Origin: Caenibius sp. WL
GTDB lineage: Bacteria > Pseudomonadota > Alphaproteobacteria > Sphingomonadales > Sphingomonadaceae
Reading direction: 5' to 3'
DNA length: 64,000 nucleotides
NCBI RefSeq assembly: GCF_019803445.1
Contig: NZ_CP081844.1
Span: 1,376,501-1,440,500, forward strand
Shown here in pieces: positions 1 through 9,117 of this stretch; the stretch's first letter is position 1, and each line of letters begins with the position of its first letter. Both the position numbers and the translations under genes were made by a program. The notes beneath the pieces were generated by a model, which ran no database searches, was not told the origin of the DNA, and saw only the letters and a program-made list of their open reading frames with translations.

Positions 1-840
1 CCCCGGTTCCTGCCCCGAAGGCACGCTGCCGGCCCGCAGCAGCTTCAACTGGTCGCGGCTGATCGGGATGCCGGGTAGCGCGGCCAGCACGCCGGCAAGG
101 CCGTCGGACAGTTCGATGAATGTCCGCTCACGCTCCTGCGCGGCGGCGATCCGGCGGTTGAGCGTGGCCACCTCAATCGCTTCGGGCCCGGCGATCTCGT
201 AAGTCTTGCCGCCATGCGCGGCGGGATCGGCCAATGCCTGCGCCACGGCCTGCGCCGCGTCGTCGATGAACAGCGGCTGGAGCTTCGCATGCGGGGCGAA
301 AATCGGGATCACCGGCAGGCTGGCGATCAGCCCGGCGAACTTGTTGATGAACTGGTCGTCGTCCCCCGCCAGAATCGCCGGGCGCAGAATCGTCGCCGTG
401 GGGAAGGCCGCGCGCACCGCCGCTTCGCCGGCGGCTTTCGTCCGGGCGTAGGCGACAGGCGATTCGGCATCGGCGCCCAGCGCCGATATATGGACGAAAG
501 CGCTCGCCCCGGCGTTCCGCGCAGCCAGCGCGCATGCTTCGGCGCCGCGCACGTGCACCGCGTCGAGATCGCCAGTGAACGCGCCCACCAGATAGACCAC
601 GGCATCCGCCCCGGCCACGACCGGGGCGATGGTGTGCGGCTTGGTAACGTCGCAGCCGACGAACTGGATCTGGCCGAGATTGGCCAGCGGGCGCAGATTG
701 AAGCCGCGTTTGGGATGGCGCGAAGCCACGCGCAACCGCGCGCCGCGCGCCAGCAGTTCCTGCGCGACATGCGTGCCCAGCATGCCGCTGCCGCCCAGCA
801 GCAGCACCAATTTGCCATCCAGCGGATCGGAATGTGCCAT
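1..840 (-). CDS. NAD(P)-binding NDUFA9-like atypical SDR (partial, 3' end outside window)
   Basis: The start ATG is at 840 and the frame stays open to base 1, giving at least 280 residues, so the C-terminus is missing. The protein opens with a short lead and then a Rossmann strand and glycine motif, LVLLLGGSGMLG (about residues 11-22). This is followed by a basic patch typical of atypical SDR proteins that bind NAD(P). The later segments AFVHISALGAD and the YARTK region match the complex I NDUFA9 / NmrA-like family. In that family the protein acts as a nucleotide-binding accessory subunit or an assembly-related protein rather than a classical dehydrogenase. It is transcribed away from the tRNA gene. 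The subfamily is inferred from motif layout. Confidence 0.8.
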   Translation of the reverse strand, partial: MAHSDPLDGKLVLLLGGSGMLGTHVAQELLARGARLRVASRHPKRGFNLRPLANLGQIQFVGCDVTKPHTIAPVVAGADAVVYLVGAFTGDLDAVHVRGAEACALAARNAGASAFVHISALGADAESPVAYARTKAAGEAAVRAAFPTATILRPAILAGDDDQFINKFAGLIASLPVIPIFAPHAKLQPLFIDDAAQAVAQALADPAAHGGKTYEIAGPEAIEVATLNRRIAAAQERERTFIELSDGLAGVLAALPGIPISRDQLKLLRAGSVPSGQEPG

Positions 841-954
841 AGTATGCAGGTCCAACCTGTGTAAAAGAATGCCGTTCTGCGGCTCGCCATGCCGCAAGGC
901 GGGGCACATCGCAAGGGAGCGCGCAATTTGTTTCGCCTTCCTGCAAGAGAGGCG

Positions 955-983
955 TTGACAGCCCCCGGGGCGTTGGCTAGTGG
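955..983 (+). promoter_or_regulatory. Candidate sigma-70 promoter of the tRNA-Leu gene
   Basis: A perfect -35 hexamer TTGACA (955-960) is followed after 17 bases by TAGTGG (978-983), a weak -10 that keeps TA at its start. Transcription would begin about 45 bases before the mature tRNA. No other plausible promoter lies between the divergent gene and the tRNA. Confidence 0.5.
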
Positions 984-1033
984 CGCCCACCTACCCGCTG
1001 CACAGCGCCTTTTTCGAAGCCTGTGCGGTCCGT

Positions 1034-1120
1034 GCCCAGATGGCGGAATTGGTAGACGCACCGTCTTCAGGTGGCGGCGCTCGCAAGGGCGTGGAGGTTC
1101 GAGTCCTCTTCTGGGCACCA
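1034..1120 (+). tRNA. tRNA-Leu (anticodon CAG)
   Basis: The 87-base gene folds as a class II tRNA. The 7-bp acceptor stem pairs GCCCAGA with TCTGGGC, and the encoded CCA end is at 1118-1120. The anticodon arm is CCGTC / TTCAGGT / GGCGG with anticodon CAG, reading CUG leucine codons. A long variable arm precedes a T arm GGAGG / TTCGAGT / CCTCT with one G-U pair. Six T residues follow the CCA directly and may help termination. Confidence 0.96.
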
Positions 1121-1353
1121 TTTTTTCCTTCTGGAAGAATCCGGAAGGTTTTCAACGAAATCGCCAAGAGCACGCCGGGTTTCACGCCGTGGGCCTGCGG
1201 TTTTCTCTCGATCAGCACCATGGCAACGGCTCCCCCCAAAGGGCGTAACTTCCCGCGCGCTCAGGCATGGCTTGATTCATTGCGCCAATCGCGGCTGAAT
1301 GCGGGCAGAGAAAACAGAATGATGGGGAGCATGAGGTGGCAGGAGAGGCGAAT

Positions 1354-2238
1354 ATGAAGGGGCGGCCGCTGGTGGTGGCGGTTTCGATCAATGGCGAGCG
1401 TTCGAAAAGCGCCAACCCCCATGTTCCCATCGGGCCCGATGAAATCGTGGCAACGGCGCTGTCCTGCTACGATGCCGGGGCCTCGATCATTCACTGCCAC
1501 AATGCGAGCACCGCGCTGAAGGGGCAGGCGGCGGCTGACGATTATCTGGCGGCGTGGCGGCGCATCCGGGCGGAGCGGCCCGGCGCGCTGTGGTATCCGA
1601 CGCTGACCCGCGACGGCTGCGACGATCTCGACCATGTTCGGATCATCGATGAGGCGATCGGGCTGGAGTTCGCCTGCTGCGATCCGGGCTCGGTCGGCTT
1701 TTCCGCTCTCGATGCGGAAGGCATTCCGATGGGCGGTTACTACACCAACAGTTACGAGCAGATCCGGGCCAATTTCGCGCAGCTCGCCGCATGGAAGCTG
1801 GGGCCGCAGATAGCGATCTACGAGCCCGGCTATCTGCGCACGGTGCTGGCCTATCATGCGGCGGGCACACTGCCGCAAGGGGCGGTGGTCAACCTCTATT
1901 TCGGCGGACCTTACGGCTTGTCCACCCAGGCCAGCCCCAGTTTCGGCCTGCCGCCCACGCGCCATGCACTGCTGGCCTATCTCGATATGCTGGAGGGGAC
2001 GGACCTGCCGTGGACCGTTTCCGTCTGGGGCGGCGATCTGTTCAGGACGGAGCTGCCCGAAATGGCCATCGAACGGGGCGGCCATCTCCAGATCGGTCTC
2101 GAAAGCCATTTCGATCCAGTGGACAAGCCGACCAACGAGGACCAGATTCGGGCCGCGCTCCGGCTGGCCGAGCAGGCGGGCAGGCCGGTGGCGGACCGTG
2201 AAGCGACGCTGGCTGTGTGGCGGTCGCCTAAGGCTTAA
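1354..2238 (+). CDS. BKACE-family beta-keto acid cleavage enzyme (DUF849)
   Basis: This 294-residue protein belongs to the family of 3-keto-5-aminohexanoate cleavage enzymes, which condense a beta-keto acid with acetyl-CoA and release acetoacetate plus a new CoA ester. The zinc-binding HxH is visible at about H47 and H49 (IIHCHNAS). A conserved glutamate lies in AIYEPGYL (E157), and another in GGHLQIGLE (E250). The usual family ending GLED reads GLES here. The ATG at 1354 is preferred over a GTG 18 bases upstream because AGGAGAGG at 1341-1348 sits at correct spacing. The substrate cannot be read from the sequence. A DDN-family gene follows on the same strand, so the two may be co-transcribed. 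Confidence 0.85.
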   Translation: MKGRPLVVAVSINGERSKSANPHVPIGPDEIVATALSCYDAGASIIHCHNASTALKGQAAADDYLAAWRRIRAERPGALWYPTLTRDGCDDLDHVRIIDEAIGLEFACCDPGSVGFSALDAEGIPMGGYYTNSYEQIRANFAQLAAWKLGPQIAIYEPGYLRTVLAYHAAGTLPQGAVVNLYFGGPYGLSTQASPSFGLPPTRHALLAYLDMLEGTDLPWTVSVWGGDLFRTELPEMAIERGGHLQIGLESHFDPVDKPTNEDQIRAALRLAEQAGRPVADREATLAVWRSPKA

Positions 2239-2322
2239 GACCCAAGCGCCATGGCGGTCTCCCTTGCGGAGGCCGGGCGAGGCGGGCACAACATCGGGCA
2301 TATCGGATTGGGAGTGACACGC

Positions 2323-2790
2323 ATGATCAAGGCCACCGCGGATAACGTCGATTGGTACGCCGAACATATTCGCACTTATCTGGAAACCGATGGGCGCGAA
2401 GGGCACTACGTGGATTTCAGCGGGCTGGGCGGCAAAGGGCCGACGCAGACGCTGCTGCTCAAGACGGTGGGGCGCAAATCGGGCAAGGTTTCGATCGTGC
2501 CGCTGATCTACGGCAAGTTCGGTGAGGATTACGCGATCATCGCTTCGAAAGGCGGTGCGCCCAGCCATCCGGGCTGGTTCCTCAACATGGAGGCGGCGGA
2601 CGAGGTGGCCTTCCAGGTGGCGGAGGATCATTTCACCGGAAGCTGGCGCGTGGCCGAAGGGGAGGAACGCGCGCGGATCTGGGCCGGAATGGTCGATATC
2701 TATCCGCCCTATACGGATTATGAAGCCGCCACCAGCAGGCGCATCCCGGTGGTGGTGCTGACGCCGACCGGCAGGACGGCGACGCTCTGA
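2323..2790 (+). CDS. DDN-family (deazaflavin-dependent nitroreductase-like) oxidoreductase
   Basis: This is a small split-barrel protein of 155 residues. The signature LLKTVGRKSGK, then PLIYG, then ASKGGAPSHPGWFLN (about residues 45-95) marks the family of F420-dependent nitroreductase Ddn. Members use deazaflavin F420 in actinobacteria, while the cofactor of proteobacterial members is often unknown. The ATG at 2323 is chosen because GGGAG at 2310-2314 precedes it by 8 bases. An upstream in-frame ATG at 2251 has no good ribosome site. It lies 84 bases behind the BKACE gene, which suggests a shared minor catabolic route. The reaction is not predictable from sequence. Confidence 0.8.
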   Translation: MIKATADNVDWYAEHIRTYLETDGREGHYVDFSGLGGKGPTQTLLLKTVGRKSGKVSIVPLIYGKFGEDYAIIASKGGAPSHPGWFLNMEAADEVAFQVAEDHFTGSWRVAEGEERARIWAGMVDIYPPYTDYEAATSRRIPVVVLTPTGRTATL

Positions 2791-2909
2791 TGCTCTTGCG
2801 CGGCGCGCCGGGGCACCCTGGAGGCCTCCGGTGCGATAGTGGGGGCAGTGCCGCGCTTGTTTTTGCTGGCGCGGGGAACCGGGCGGCGTTTCTTGCGTAG
2901 GGATGCCTG

Positions 2910-3176
2910 ATGCTTTCGTCCACAATCAGCGCGTTGCAATATCTGGGGGCCTTCCTGTCGACTGTGGCGGCGCTTATCGTATCCCTCAATCTCGGCAGAC
3001 GGTGGACGGGCTTCGGCTTTGTCCTGTTCGTGTTCGGCAGCATTGTCCTGATTGCATGGGGATTCCTGCAACCGGACAGTGCGGGGATCGGCTGGCAGAA
3101 TATCGCCCTGCTTATCATCAACTGTGTGGGGGTTTACCGCTATCTTATCCTGAAGAAACCGGTGGCCGACGGGTGA
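2910..3176 (+). CDS. Small integral membrane protein, function unknown
   Basis: This 88-residue protein consists almost entirely of three hydrophobic segments. They lie at about residues 8-27, 34-53 and 62-82, joined by short loops holding LGRRW and QPDSAG. The C-terminus is basic (LKKPVADG). No catalytic motif is visible and I do not recognise the family. The compositional pattern of a real membrane protein supports coding. It sits between the DDN-family gene and the phospholipase D gene on the same strand, about 120-140 bases from each. Confidence 0.6.
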   Translation: MLSSTISALQYLGAFLSTVAALIVSLNLGRRWTGFGFVLFVFGSIVLIAWGFLQPDSAGIGWQNIALLIINCVGVYRYLILKKPVADG

Positions 3177-3315
3177 AGCAGGGAGGAGTAGGGCGATGCG
3201 CGTTCTGCCTGCGTTTGCCGCACGGGGATATCCTCTGGGCAGAACGGCTGGCCGGACACAAATGGCACGCGGTTCGATGAGAGCGGAAGCAAAGGCATAG
3301 CGGGGTTCGGGGCGC

Positions 3316-4851
3316 ATGACAGACGGGCCGGTAGCTGAAACACCTGAGGGCACGGTGCAGCCGATCGTCGCGGAAGGGCGGAACTGCTGGCGGATCGAAC
3401 GGGCCGAGCGCGCCAGCGTGGTGGTGGATGCGGCGGATTATTACCACCTGATCCATGAAGCGATGGACAAGGCGCGCCAGCGTATCCTCATACTCGGCTG
3501 GGATTTCGACACGCGAATCTGTCTCGAACAGAAAAACGGGAAACGGTCCGAAACGCTGGGACACTTCTTCCTCCGGCTGGCGAAAAGCAATCCCGCGCGT
3601 GAAATCGACATTCTCAAATGGAATTTCGGCGCGCTGAAGCAGTTCCTCCATCCCAGAGCGGTCTGGTTCCTCCTGCGCTGGTCGCGCACCAGGGCGATCG
3701 ATTTCCGGCTGGACAGCGCCCATCCGCCGGGATGCAGCCATCACCAGAAAATCGTGGTGATCGACGAGCAATTCGCGGTGTGCGGCGGGATCGATATTTC
3801 CACCGGGCGCTGGGACACGCCGCAACACCGGGATAACGAGCCGGGCCGCCGCCTGCCCGGCGGCAAGCCGTATATGCCCTGGCACGATGCGACGATGCTG
3901 CTGACGGGCGATGTGGCCGGGGCCTTGGCCGATCTCGGGCGGGACCGCTGGCATGTGGCGACCAACGGCCAGCTTCTGCCCCTGCCGCAGGCGAGCGAAC
4001 GGCTGTGGCCCGACGATCTGCCCGCCCAGTTCGAGAACGTCCAAGTGGCGATTGCGCGCACGCGGGCACCGTATCGCGATGTGGAGGAAGTGCGCGAGAT
4101 CGAAGCGCTCTATCTAGACATGATCGCCGCCGCCCGCCGCTTCATCTATTTCGAAAATCAGTATTTCACCTCGGCCAAAGTGGCGGCGGCCATCGCCAAT
4201 CGGATGGAGGAGGCCGATCCGCCCGAGATCGTGATGGTCATGCCGCGCCAGGCCGATGGCTGGCTGGAGCAGATGGCGATGGACGCGGCGCGGGTGCAAC
4301 TGGCCAGGGCCATCGCCAAAGTGGACCGGCTGAACCGCTTCCGCATCTATGTGCCGGTCACCGATGGCGGCACGGATATCTACGTTCACGCCAAAGTGTC
4401 GATTGTCGATGATCGGCTGCTGCGGGTGGGATCGTCCAATCTCAACAACCGTTCGCTCGGGCTCGACAGCGAATGCGATGTGGTGATCGATGCCGGGCTG
4501 GCGGGCAACCGCGATACGCCGCAGGAAATCGCCCGTATTCGCAACCGTCTGCTGGCCGAACATCTGGGCGTGGAGCAAGAGGCCTTCGCCGCCGCTTTCG
4601 CGGAACGCGGCTCTCTCGTCGCCACGATCGAAGCGCTGCGGAGCGGAGGCAAGACGCTGGACCTGCTCGATCTGGTCAAACCCGGCCCCTTCGACGCGTT
4701 CATTGCCGAGAACGAACTGCTCGACCCCGAACATGCCGAGGGGTTTCTCGATCCGCTGGCGGCACGCGGGCTGCGCAAGCAGTGGAAAAGGATTCGCTCC
4801 TGGCGCGGCCGGGCGCGGGGGAAGGGCGGTCGCCGTCAGCCGGTGGGCTGA
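3316..4851 (+). CDS. Phospholipase D / cardiolipin synthase-like protein
   Basis: This 511-residue protein has two HKD motifs, as in the phospholipase D superfamily. The first is H143-x-K145-x4-D150 in HHQKIVVID. The second is H358-x-K360-x4-D365 in YVHAKVSIVDD, followed by the typical GSSNLNNRS. The two motifs form one active site through a phospho-histidine intermediate and act on phosphodiester bonds of phospholipids. No signal peptide or transmembrane anchor is evident, so it is probably cytosolic or peripheral. The C-terminus is strongly basic (RGRARGKGGRR), which may favour membrane contact. Its last 16 bases overlap the end of the convergent MFS gene. Confidence 0.9.
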   Translation: MTDGPVAETPEGTVQPIVAEGRNCWRIERAERASVVVDAADYYHLIHEAMDKARQRILILGWDFDTRICLEQKNGKRSETLGHFFLRLAKSNPAREIDILKWNFGALKQFLHPRAVWFLLRWSRTRAIDFRLDSAHPPGCSHHQKIVVIDEQFAVCGGIDISTGRWDTPQHRDNEPGRRLPGGKPYMPWHDATMLLTGDVAGALADLGRDRWHVATNGQLLPLPQASERLWPDDLPAQFENVQVAIARTRAPYRDVEEVREIEALYLDMIAAARRFIYFENQYFTSAKVAAAIANRMEEADPPEIVMVMPRQADGWLEQMAMDAARVQLARAIAKVDRLNRFRIYVPVTDGGTDIYVHAKVSIVDDRLLRVGSSNLNNRSLGLDSECDVVIDAGLAGNRDTPQEIARIRNRLLAEHLGVEQEAFAAAFAERGSLVATIEALRSGGKTLDLLDLVKPGPFDAFIAENELLDPEHAEGFLDPLAARGLRKQWKRIRSWRGRARGKGGRRQPVG

Positions 4852-6101
4852 TCGAGCTGCTGCCCCCGCGTTTCGGGGATCAGGAACAGCACCAATGGGA
4901 TCGCCAGCCATGCCACCGCGGCCAGCGCGGTGGCGGCGGGGCCGATACCGCCCAGTTGCGCGCCGAGATTGCCCATCACCGCCGGGGCGATCACCACGCC
5001 CCAGCGGCCGATCAGATTGTTGCACCAGCCATTCGCCGCGCCGCGCAATTCGGTGGGGAACAGTTCGCTGTTCAACGTGTAGGCGACTGTCCAGACGCCC
5101 AGCATCGTCTGCAGCCCGACGAATGACGCGGTGATCGCGTGCCATCCGGTGGAGGCATAACAACTCACCGTCAGCAGGCCGAGCAGTCCGGCAAACAGGC
5201 TCACCGTCCAGCGCCGCCCTATGGCATCGGACAGCAGGCCCGCCCCCATATATCCGACAAAGGCCCCGACCAGACCGAGCGGAGCGATCGCGGCGAGGTC
5301 ACTGGCCGGCCAGTGACGTTCCTTGACCACGTAGAGCGTGAAGAACAGCCCGCCGACCGAACTGGCGAAGTTGACGATGAACCACAGCGCGCTCATCGCG
5401 AAGAAGCGCATACGCAGGTGCGGGGCCAGCAACAGCCGCAATTCCGCGAGAGCCGATGGCCGCGCCAGCCCGCGTCCGCGCACGGCCAGCCAGATCGGCG
5501 TTTCGCGCAGGCGCCACAGCAGCAGCGGCATCATCAACAGGGGCGCCGCGCCGATCACGAACAGCATCCGCCAGCCGAGCGGGCTTTCCAGCGCAGGGCC
5601 GATGGCGAGGAACGGCAGGGCCGCGCCGAAGCTGCCCATCGCGCCGAGCATGCCGTTTGCCCGGCCGCGCAAGTGCGCGGGCAGGGATTCGCTGACGATG
5701 AGATAGGCCAGCGCCACCTGCCCCACGAGCAGCGCCCGGGTGACGAACTGGATCGCGGTGTAGGACGCGATGTTCCACGTCAGCACGGTCGCCAGCGAAC
5801 CGAGCGAAAAACCCGCCGCCGCCAGCAGCAGGAGCGGGCGGCGGCCGAAACGGTCGGCCAGGCGCAGCAGCATCCAGGCCGCCATCGATCCCAGCGCGAT
5901 CACGGCCAGCGCATCGCCCAGCCGCTCGGTCGGCGTGCTGAATTCCTTGCTCAGGTACGGCAGGACCACGCTGGTGGCGCTGATGTCGAACCCTTCGAAC
6001 ATCACCACCACCGCCAGCATGGCCAGCGTGATGAACTGTTCGCGCGTGAGTTTTTCGCCCGTTCCGGCGGCTATGGCGGCGGGGCCTGTTGCCGGGATCA
6101 T
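4836..6101 (-). CDS. MFS transporter (12-TM, aromatic acid/sugar symporter type)
   Basis: This is a major facilitator permease of about 421 residues. The first helix carries MFEGFDISATSVVLPYLS, and the conserved loop between helices 2 and 3 reads LADRFGRRPLLLL, the MFS signature. A second half-repeat loop, LLSDAIGRRWTVSL, follows in the C-terminal domain. ATG at 6101 is chosen because upstream in-frame residues look non-coding. A ribosome site is not obvious there. The DUF1214 gene lies upstream on the same strand with a gap of about 100 bases. The stop codon overlaps the phospholipase D gene by 16 bases, an unusually tight convergent end. The substrate is unknown. Confidence 0.85.
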   Translation of the reverse strand: MIPATGPAAIAAGTGEKLTREQFITLAMLAVVVMFEGFDISATSVVLPYLSKEFSTPTERLGDALAVIALGSMAAWMLLRLADRFGRRPLLLLAAAGFSLGSLATVLTWNIASYTAIQFVTRALLVGQVALAYLIVSESLPAHLRGRANGMLGAMGSFGAALPFLAIGPALESPLGWRMLFVIGAAPLLMMPLLLWRLRETPIWLAVRGRGLARPSALAELRLLLAPHLRMRFFAMSALWFIVNFASSVGGLFFTLYVVKERHWPASDLAAIAPLGLVGAFVGYMGAGLLSDAIGRRWTVSLFAGLLGLLTVSCYASTGWHAITASFVGLQTMLGVWTVAYTLNSELFPTELRGAANGWCNNLIGRWGVVIAPAVMGNLGAQLGGIGPAATALAAVAWLAIPLVLFLIPETRGQQLDQPTG

Positions 6102-6204
6102 GCGGCGGTGTGCTGCGATGGGGCGAGGGGCGATGCAGAGGTGCGGCCCTGCGAAGCGGCGGTGGCTTTCATGCTGGCGATCATTGGGCGATGCGCGCGC
6201 CCGG

Positions 6205-7296
6205 TCAAGCGCGGAGGCTGTCCAGCGGTACGACGCGGCAACGCGGGATGGGGTGATGTTTCGTGCTGATCCAGCGCAGCAGCGCAGTGCCGCTGGCGTG
6301 GCCGGTGGTATCGATCCAGTTGTAGGGGGCGCCGGGATCGCTGGGTGCGACAACGATGCGCAGCAGGCCATCATCCCCGATCCGGGCGCGATGCTTGGTC
6401 AGCCAGGCGTGAGGGATGAACGTGTAATCGGCCGATTCCATCCACCAGTTCTGCAAGACGAAATTCCAGAACCGGCATTCGGGCACTTCGGTTTCGATCA
6501 ACCAGGCTTCGCCGGGCTGTAACCGCCAGTAGCCGTGCAGATAATGGATATTGGGATCGCCGCCCACGTTCTGAAAAATGGTCTGGTCCCATGGCAGCAG
6601 TTCGTTGGGCCGGGCCATGAACATTTCGCTCCATCCCGCGAAGGCCCGGGCGGTTTGAGTCACGAAGGCGGCGGCCGCCGTCAACGAACGGTCCATCATC
6701 GCGGGATCGGCGGGGGCGGGGCGAGCCGGGCGGTCGAGGCATTCGATCGTCAACCGGGCCGGGCTTTCCGCCCCCCCGCGATCCAGAAACGTCTGCCGCA
6801 CCAGCAGCATCGAACTGTCGGCCTGCATCGGCAGCCAGTTGCCCTGCGCCGGCTTCTGCTGGCTGACCGTGATCGCGAAGCTGCCATCGGGTGCGATGTC
6901 CATCGCCGCGTCCTCCAGCTCTCCGGTGGAAGCCATGCCCCCGTCGATGGCGAAGCGGTTGGCCTTGGTCCCGAAGCTGAGGTAGGACACCGTCCCGCGC
7001 TGCCCGTGCAGGACATAGGTCCGGTCCGCCCTAATGGTGGCGTTGAGATAGAGATTGTCGGGATTGTCCCCGCCGATTTTCAGCGTGTCGCTGGTCAGGC
7101 GGTAGAAGCGGGGAAAATCCGCATCGCCTCCTTCGATGATCGACAGGAACGCGGCCCGGGTCAGCCGGGTGAGATACCGCAGCCCTTCCGCCTGATCGAG
7201 TGGGGCTTTGGGTGCGGATGCGCGCTCCAGCACTGCCCCGGCTTCGGCCAGCCGGTTGCAGAACGCGCTCCATTCCTTCGCCAGTCCGTTTGTCAT
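6205..7296 (-). CDS. DUF1214 domain protein
   Basis: This 363-residue protein ends in a recognisable DUF1214 domain. Its hallmarks include FVLQNWWMES and YNWIDTTGHASG followed by a basic C-terminal strand, here with RWISTKHH. The N-terminal half is helical and then beta-rich (TSDTLKIGGDNPDN). No signal peptide is seen. DUF1214 often occurs next to DUF1254 in envelope proteins, but no DUF1254 partner is present here. ATG at 7296 is preceded by GGAAGGTGAG; an in-frame GTG lies one codon earlier. It sits between an aldehyde dehydrogenase gene and an MFS gene on the same strand, suggesting a small catabolic unit of unknown substrate. Confidence 0.8.
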   Translation of the reverse strand: MTNGLAKEWSAFCNRLAEAGAVLERASAPKAPLDQAEGLRYLTRLTRAAFLSIIEGGDADFPRFYRLTSDTLKIGGDNPDNLYLNATIRADRTYVLHGQRGTVSYLSFGTKANRFAIDGGMASTGELEDAAMDIAPDGSFAITVSQQKPAQGNWLPMQADSSMLLVRQTFLDRGGAESPARLTIECLDRPARPAPADPAMMDRSLTAAAAFVTQTARAFAGWSEMFMARPNELLPWDQTIFQNVGGDPNIHYLHGYWRLQPGEAWLIETEVPECRFWNFVLQNWWMESADYTFIPHAWLTKHRARIGDDGLLRIVVAPSDPGAPYNWIDTTGHASGTALLRWISTKHHPIPRCRVVPLDSLRA

Positions 7297-7385
7297 CACC
7301 GCTCACCTTCCCTGTGGAGGGACGATCCCAATCTCGATGGAAGGGGATCACACGCCCGGTGGCGGTGCAAGTGGGCGGCCTGCTT

Positions 7386-7426
7386 TTATGGCACGATGCG
7401 GAAACCCTGACCGCATCGTGCCATAA
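7386..7426. repeat. Perfect 16-bp inverted repeat with 9-base loop
   Basis: The arms TTATGGCACGATGCGG (7386-7401) and CCGCATCGTGCCATAA (7411-7426) match exactly. The element lies 24 bases beyond the aldehyde dehydrogenase stop and 90 bases ahead of the DUF1214 start. Neither strand has a T-run after the stem, so it does not look like a classical intrinsic terminator. It may be a processing stem or an operator. Confidence 0.8.
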
Positions 7427-7449
7427 GGAGGTGGGCAAATCGCGCCGGT

Positions 7450-8874
7450 TCAGCCCGCCGCGATGAATTTGAGATTGGTGAACGCCTCCAGCCCTTCGAT
7501 TCCGCCTTCGTGGCCATGGCCGCTGTGCTTGATCCCGCCGAAAGGGGTTTCCGGGGTGGAGATGGCCAGCGAATTGACGCCCACCATGCCCGCTTCGATG
7601 GCTTCGGAAATGGCATGGCCCGTCCGCGCGGACGAGGTGAACGCGTAGGAGGCGAGGCCGAGTTGGAGCGAATTGGCGCGTTCCACCACTTCATCGAAGC
7701 TTTTGAACGGAACGATGGGGGCAATCGGGCCGAAAGGTTCCTCGGTCATCACGCGGGCGGTGTCGGGCACGTCGCGGATCACGGTCGGCTGGAAGAAGAA
7801 GCCCTGGTTGCCGATCTTCTCACCGCCGGTCACCACTGTGCCCCCCGCCTCGCGGGCATCGCGCACGAAGCCTTCGATGGCTTCCACCCGGCGCGCGCTG
7901 GCCAGCGGGCCCATCTGGCTGTCGGGTTCAATTCCCGGGCCGACCTTGATCGCGGCAGTCAGTTCGGCAAAGCGCGACACGAACCGTTCATAGGAATCCT
8001 GCTGGACATAGAACCGCGTGGGGGCGACGCAGACCTGCCCGGCGTTGCGGAACTTGCCTGCCACCAGGGTTTGCGCGGCCTGATCGATATCGGCATCGTC
8101 GAACACGATCACCGGCGAATGGCCACCCAGTTCCATCGTGGTCCGCTTCAGCGTTTCCGCCGCTTGTCTGATCAGCAGCTTGCCGACGGGGACCGATCCG
8201 GTGAAGGATACCTTGCGCACCGCTTCGGCGCGCATCAGGTATTCCGACACGAACGCGGGCTGGCCGTAAACCACGTTCAGCACGCCCGCCGGAACGCCTG
8301 CGTCGACGAAGCATCGGGCCAGTTCGGCGCAGGTGGCAGGGGTTTCTTCGGACGGTTTGATAATGATCGAACAGCCTGCCGCAATCGCCCCCGCCATTTT
8401 GCGGATCGGCGTCACCGCCGGGAAATTCCATGGGGAGAACGCGGCGACCACGCCGACCGGTTCGTGCGTGACCAACTGGCGCACGTCCGGATTGCGGCTG
8501 GGGACGATGCGGCCATAGCTGCGCTTGCACTCTTCCCCATACCATTCGACGATATCGGCGGCGTAAGTCAGTTCGACACGGCTTTCGGCAACCGGCTTGC
8601 CCTGTTCGAGAGTCAGGATCGGGGCGATCTGCTCGATCCGTTCGCGCACGAGATCGGCCGCCTTGCGCATGATCCGCGCGCGTTCGAGCGGAATGGTCTT
8701 GCGCCAGGTCTTGAAGGCCGCTTCGGCGGCGGCCAGCGCTTCGTCCAGAACGGCTTCGGTTGCGAACGGACAATCGCCCAGCGAAGCACCCGTTGCCGGG
8801 TTGAGAATGGGTTCGCCATGGCCGTTGCCATCGCGCCAAACGCCGTTGATCAGGAACTGGACTGAAGGGTACAT
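7450..8874 (-). CDS. NAD(P)-dependent aldehyde dehydrogenase, succinate-semialdehyde dehydrogenase type
   Basis: This aldehyde dehydrogenase has 474 residues, the normal length for the family. The general base glutamate is visible at about E248 in MELGGHSP and the catalytic cysteine at about C282 in AGQVCVAP. The N-terminal NPATG motif and the segment PWNFPAVTPIRKMAGAIAAG, which binds NAD(P), are intact. Closest resemblance is to succinate-semialdehyde dehydrogenases and relatives. ATG at 8874 follows GGAGAGG at good spacing, so the longer in-frame extension is rejected. It is transcribed divergently from the GGDEF-EAL gene. The true aldehyde substrate is not fixed by sequence alone. Confidence 0.88.
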   Translation of the reverse strand: MYPSVQFLINGVWRDGNGHGEPILNPATGASLGDCPFATEAVLDEALAAAEAAFKTWRKTIPLERARIMRKAADLVRERIEQIAPILTLEQGKPVAESRVELTYAADIVEWYGEECKRSYGRIVPSRNPDVRQLVTHEPVGVVAAFSPWNFPAVTPIRKMAGAIAAGCSIIIKPSEETPATCAELARCFVDAGVPAGVLNVVYGQPAFVSEYLMRAEAVRKVSFTGSVPVGKLLIRQAAETLKRTTMELGGHSPVIVFDDADIDQAAQTLVAGKFRNAGQVCVAPTRFYVQQDSYERFVSRFAELTAAIKVGPGIEPDSQMGPLASARRVEAIEGFVRDAREAGGTVVTGGEKIGNQGFFFQPTVIRDVPDTARVMTEEPFGPIAPIVPFKSFDEVVERANSLQLGLASYAFTSSARTGHAISEAIEAGMVGVNSLAISTPETPFGGIKHSGHGHEGGIEGLEAFTNLKFIAAG

Positions 8875-9117
8875 GCTGGCCTCTCCGGGCAGAAAATGGT
8901 TCGATGCGGGAACATGGCCTTGTCTGGCCGCTTTGATCGCTCCCCGCCGGTTTCGTAAGGGGCATAGCCGGGTGGGTAAAGGCTTTCGTGTACCCGAGTG
9001 CATAGTTCGCGGTAGGCCGGCAGGCGCTGTTCTCGCGAGACGATGCGTGCTAAGCGTCTTCTTCTTGTTAAGGATTTCGCGCTAGGCAGACTGAACCGAT
9101 AACAGGTTGTGGTTGGA

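Noticed and set aside
9031-9040. TCTCGCGAGA palindrome between the aldehyde dehydrogenase and GGDEF-EAL genes
   Set aside because: Ten symmetric bases in GC-rich DNA occur often by chance and nothing else supports a site.
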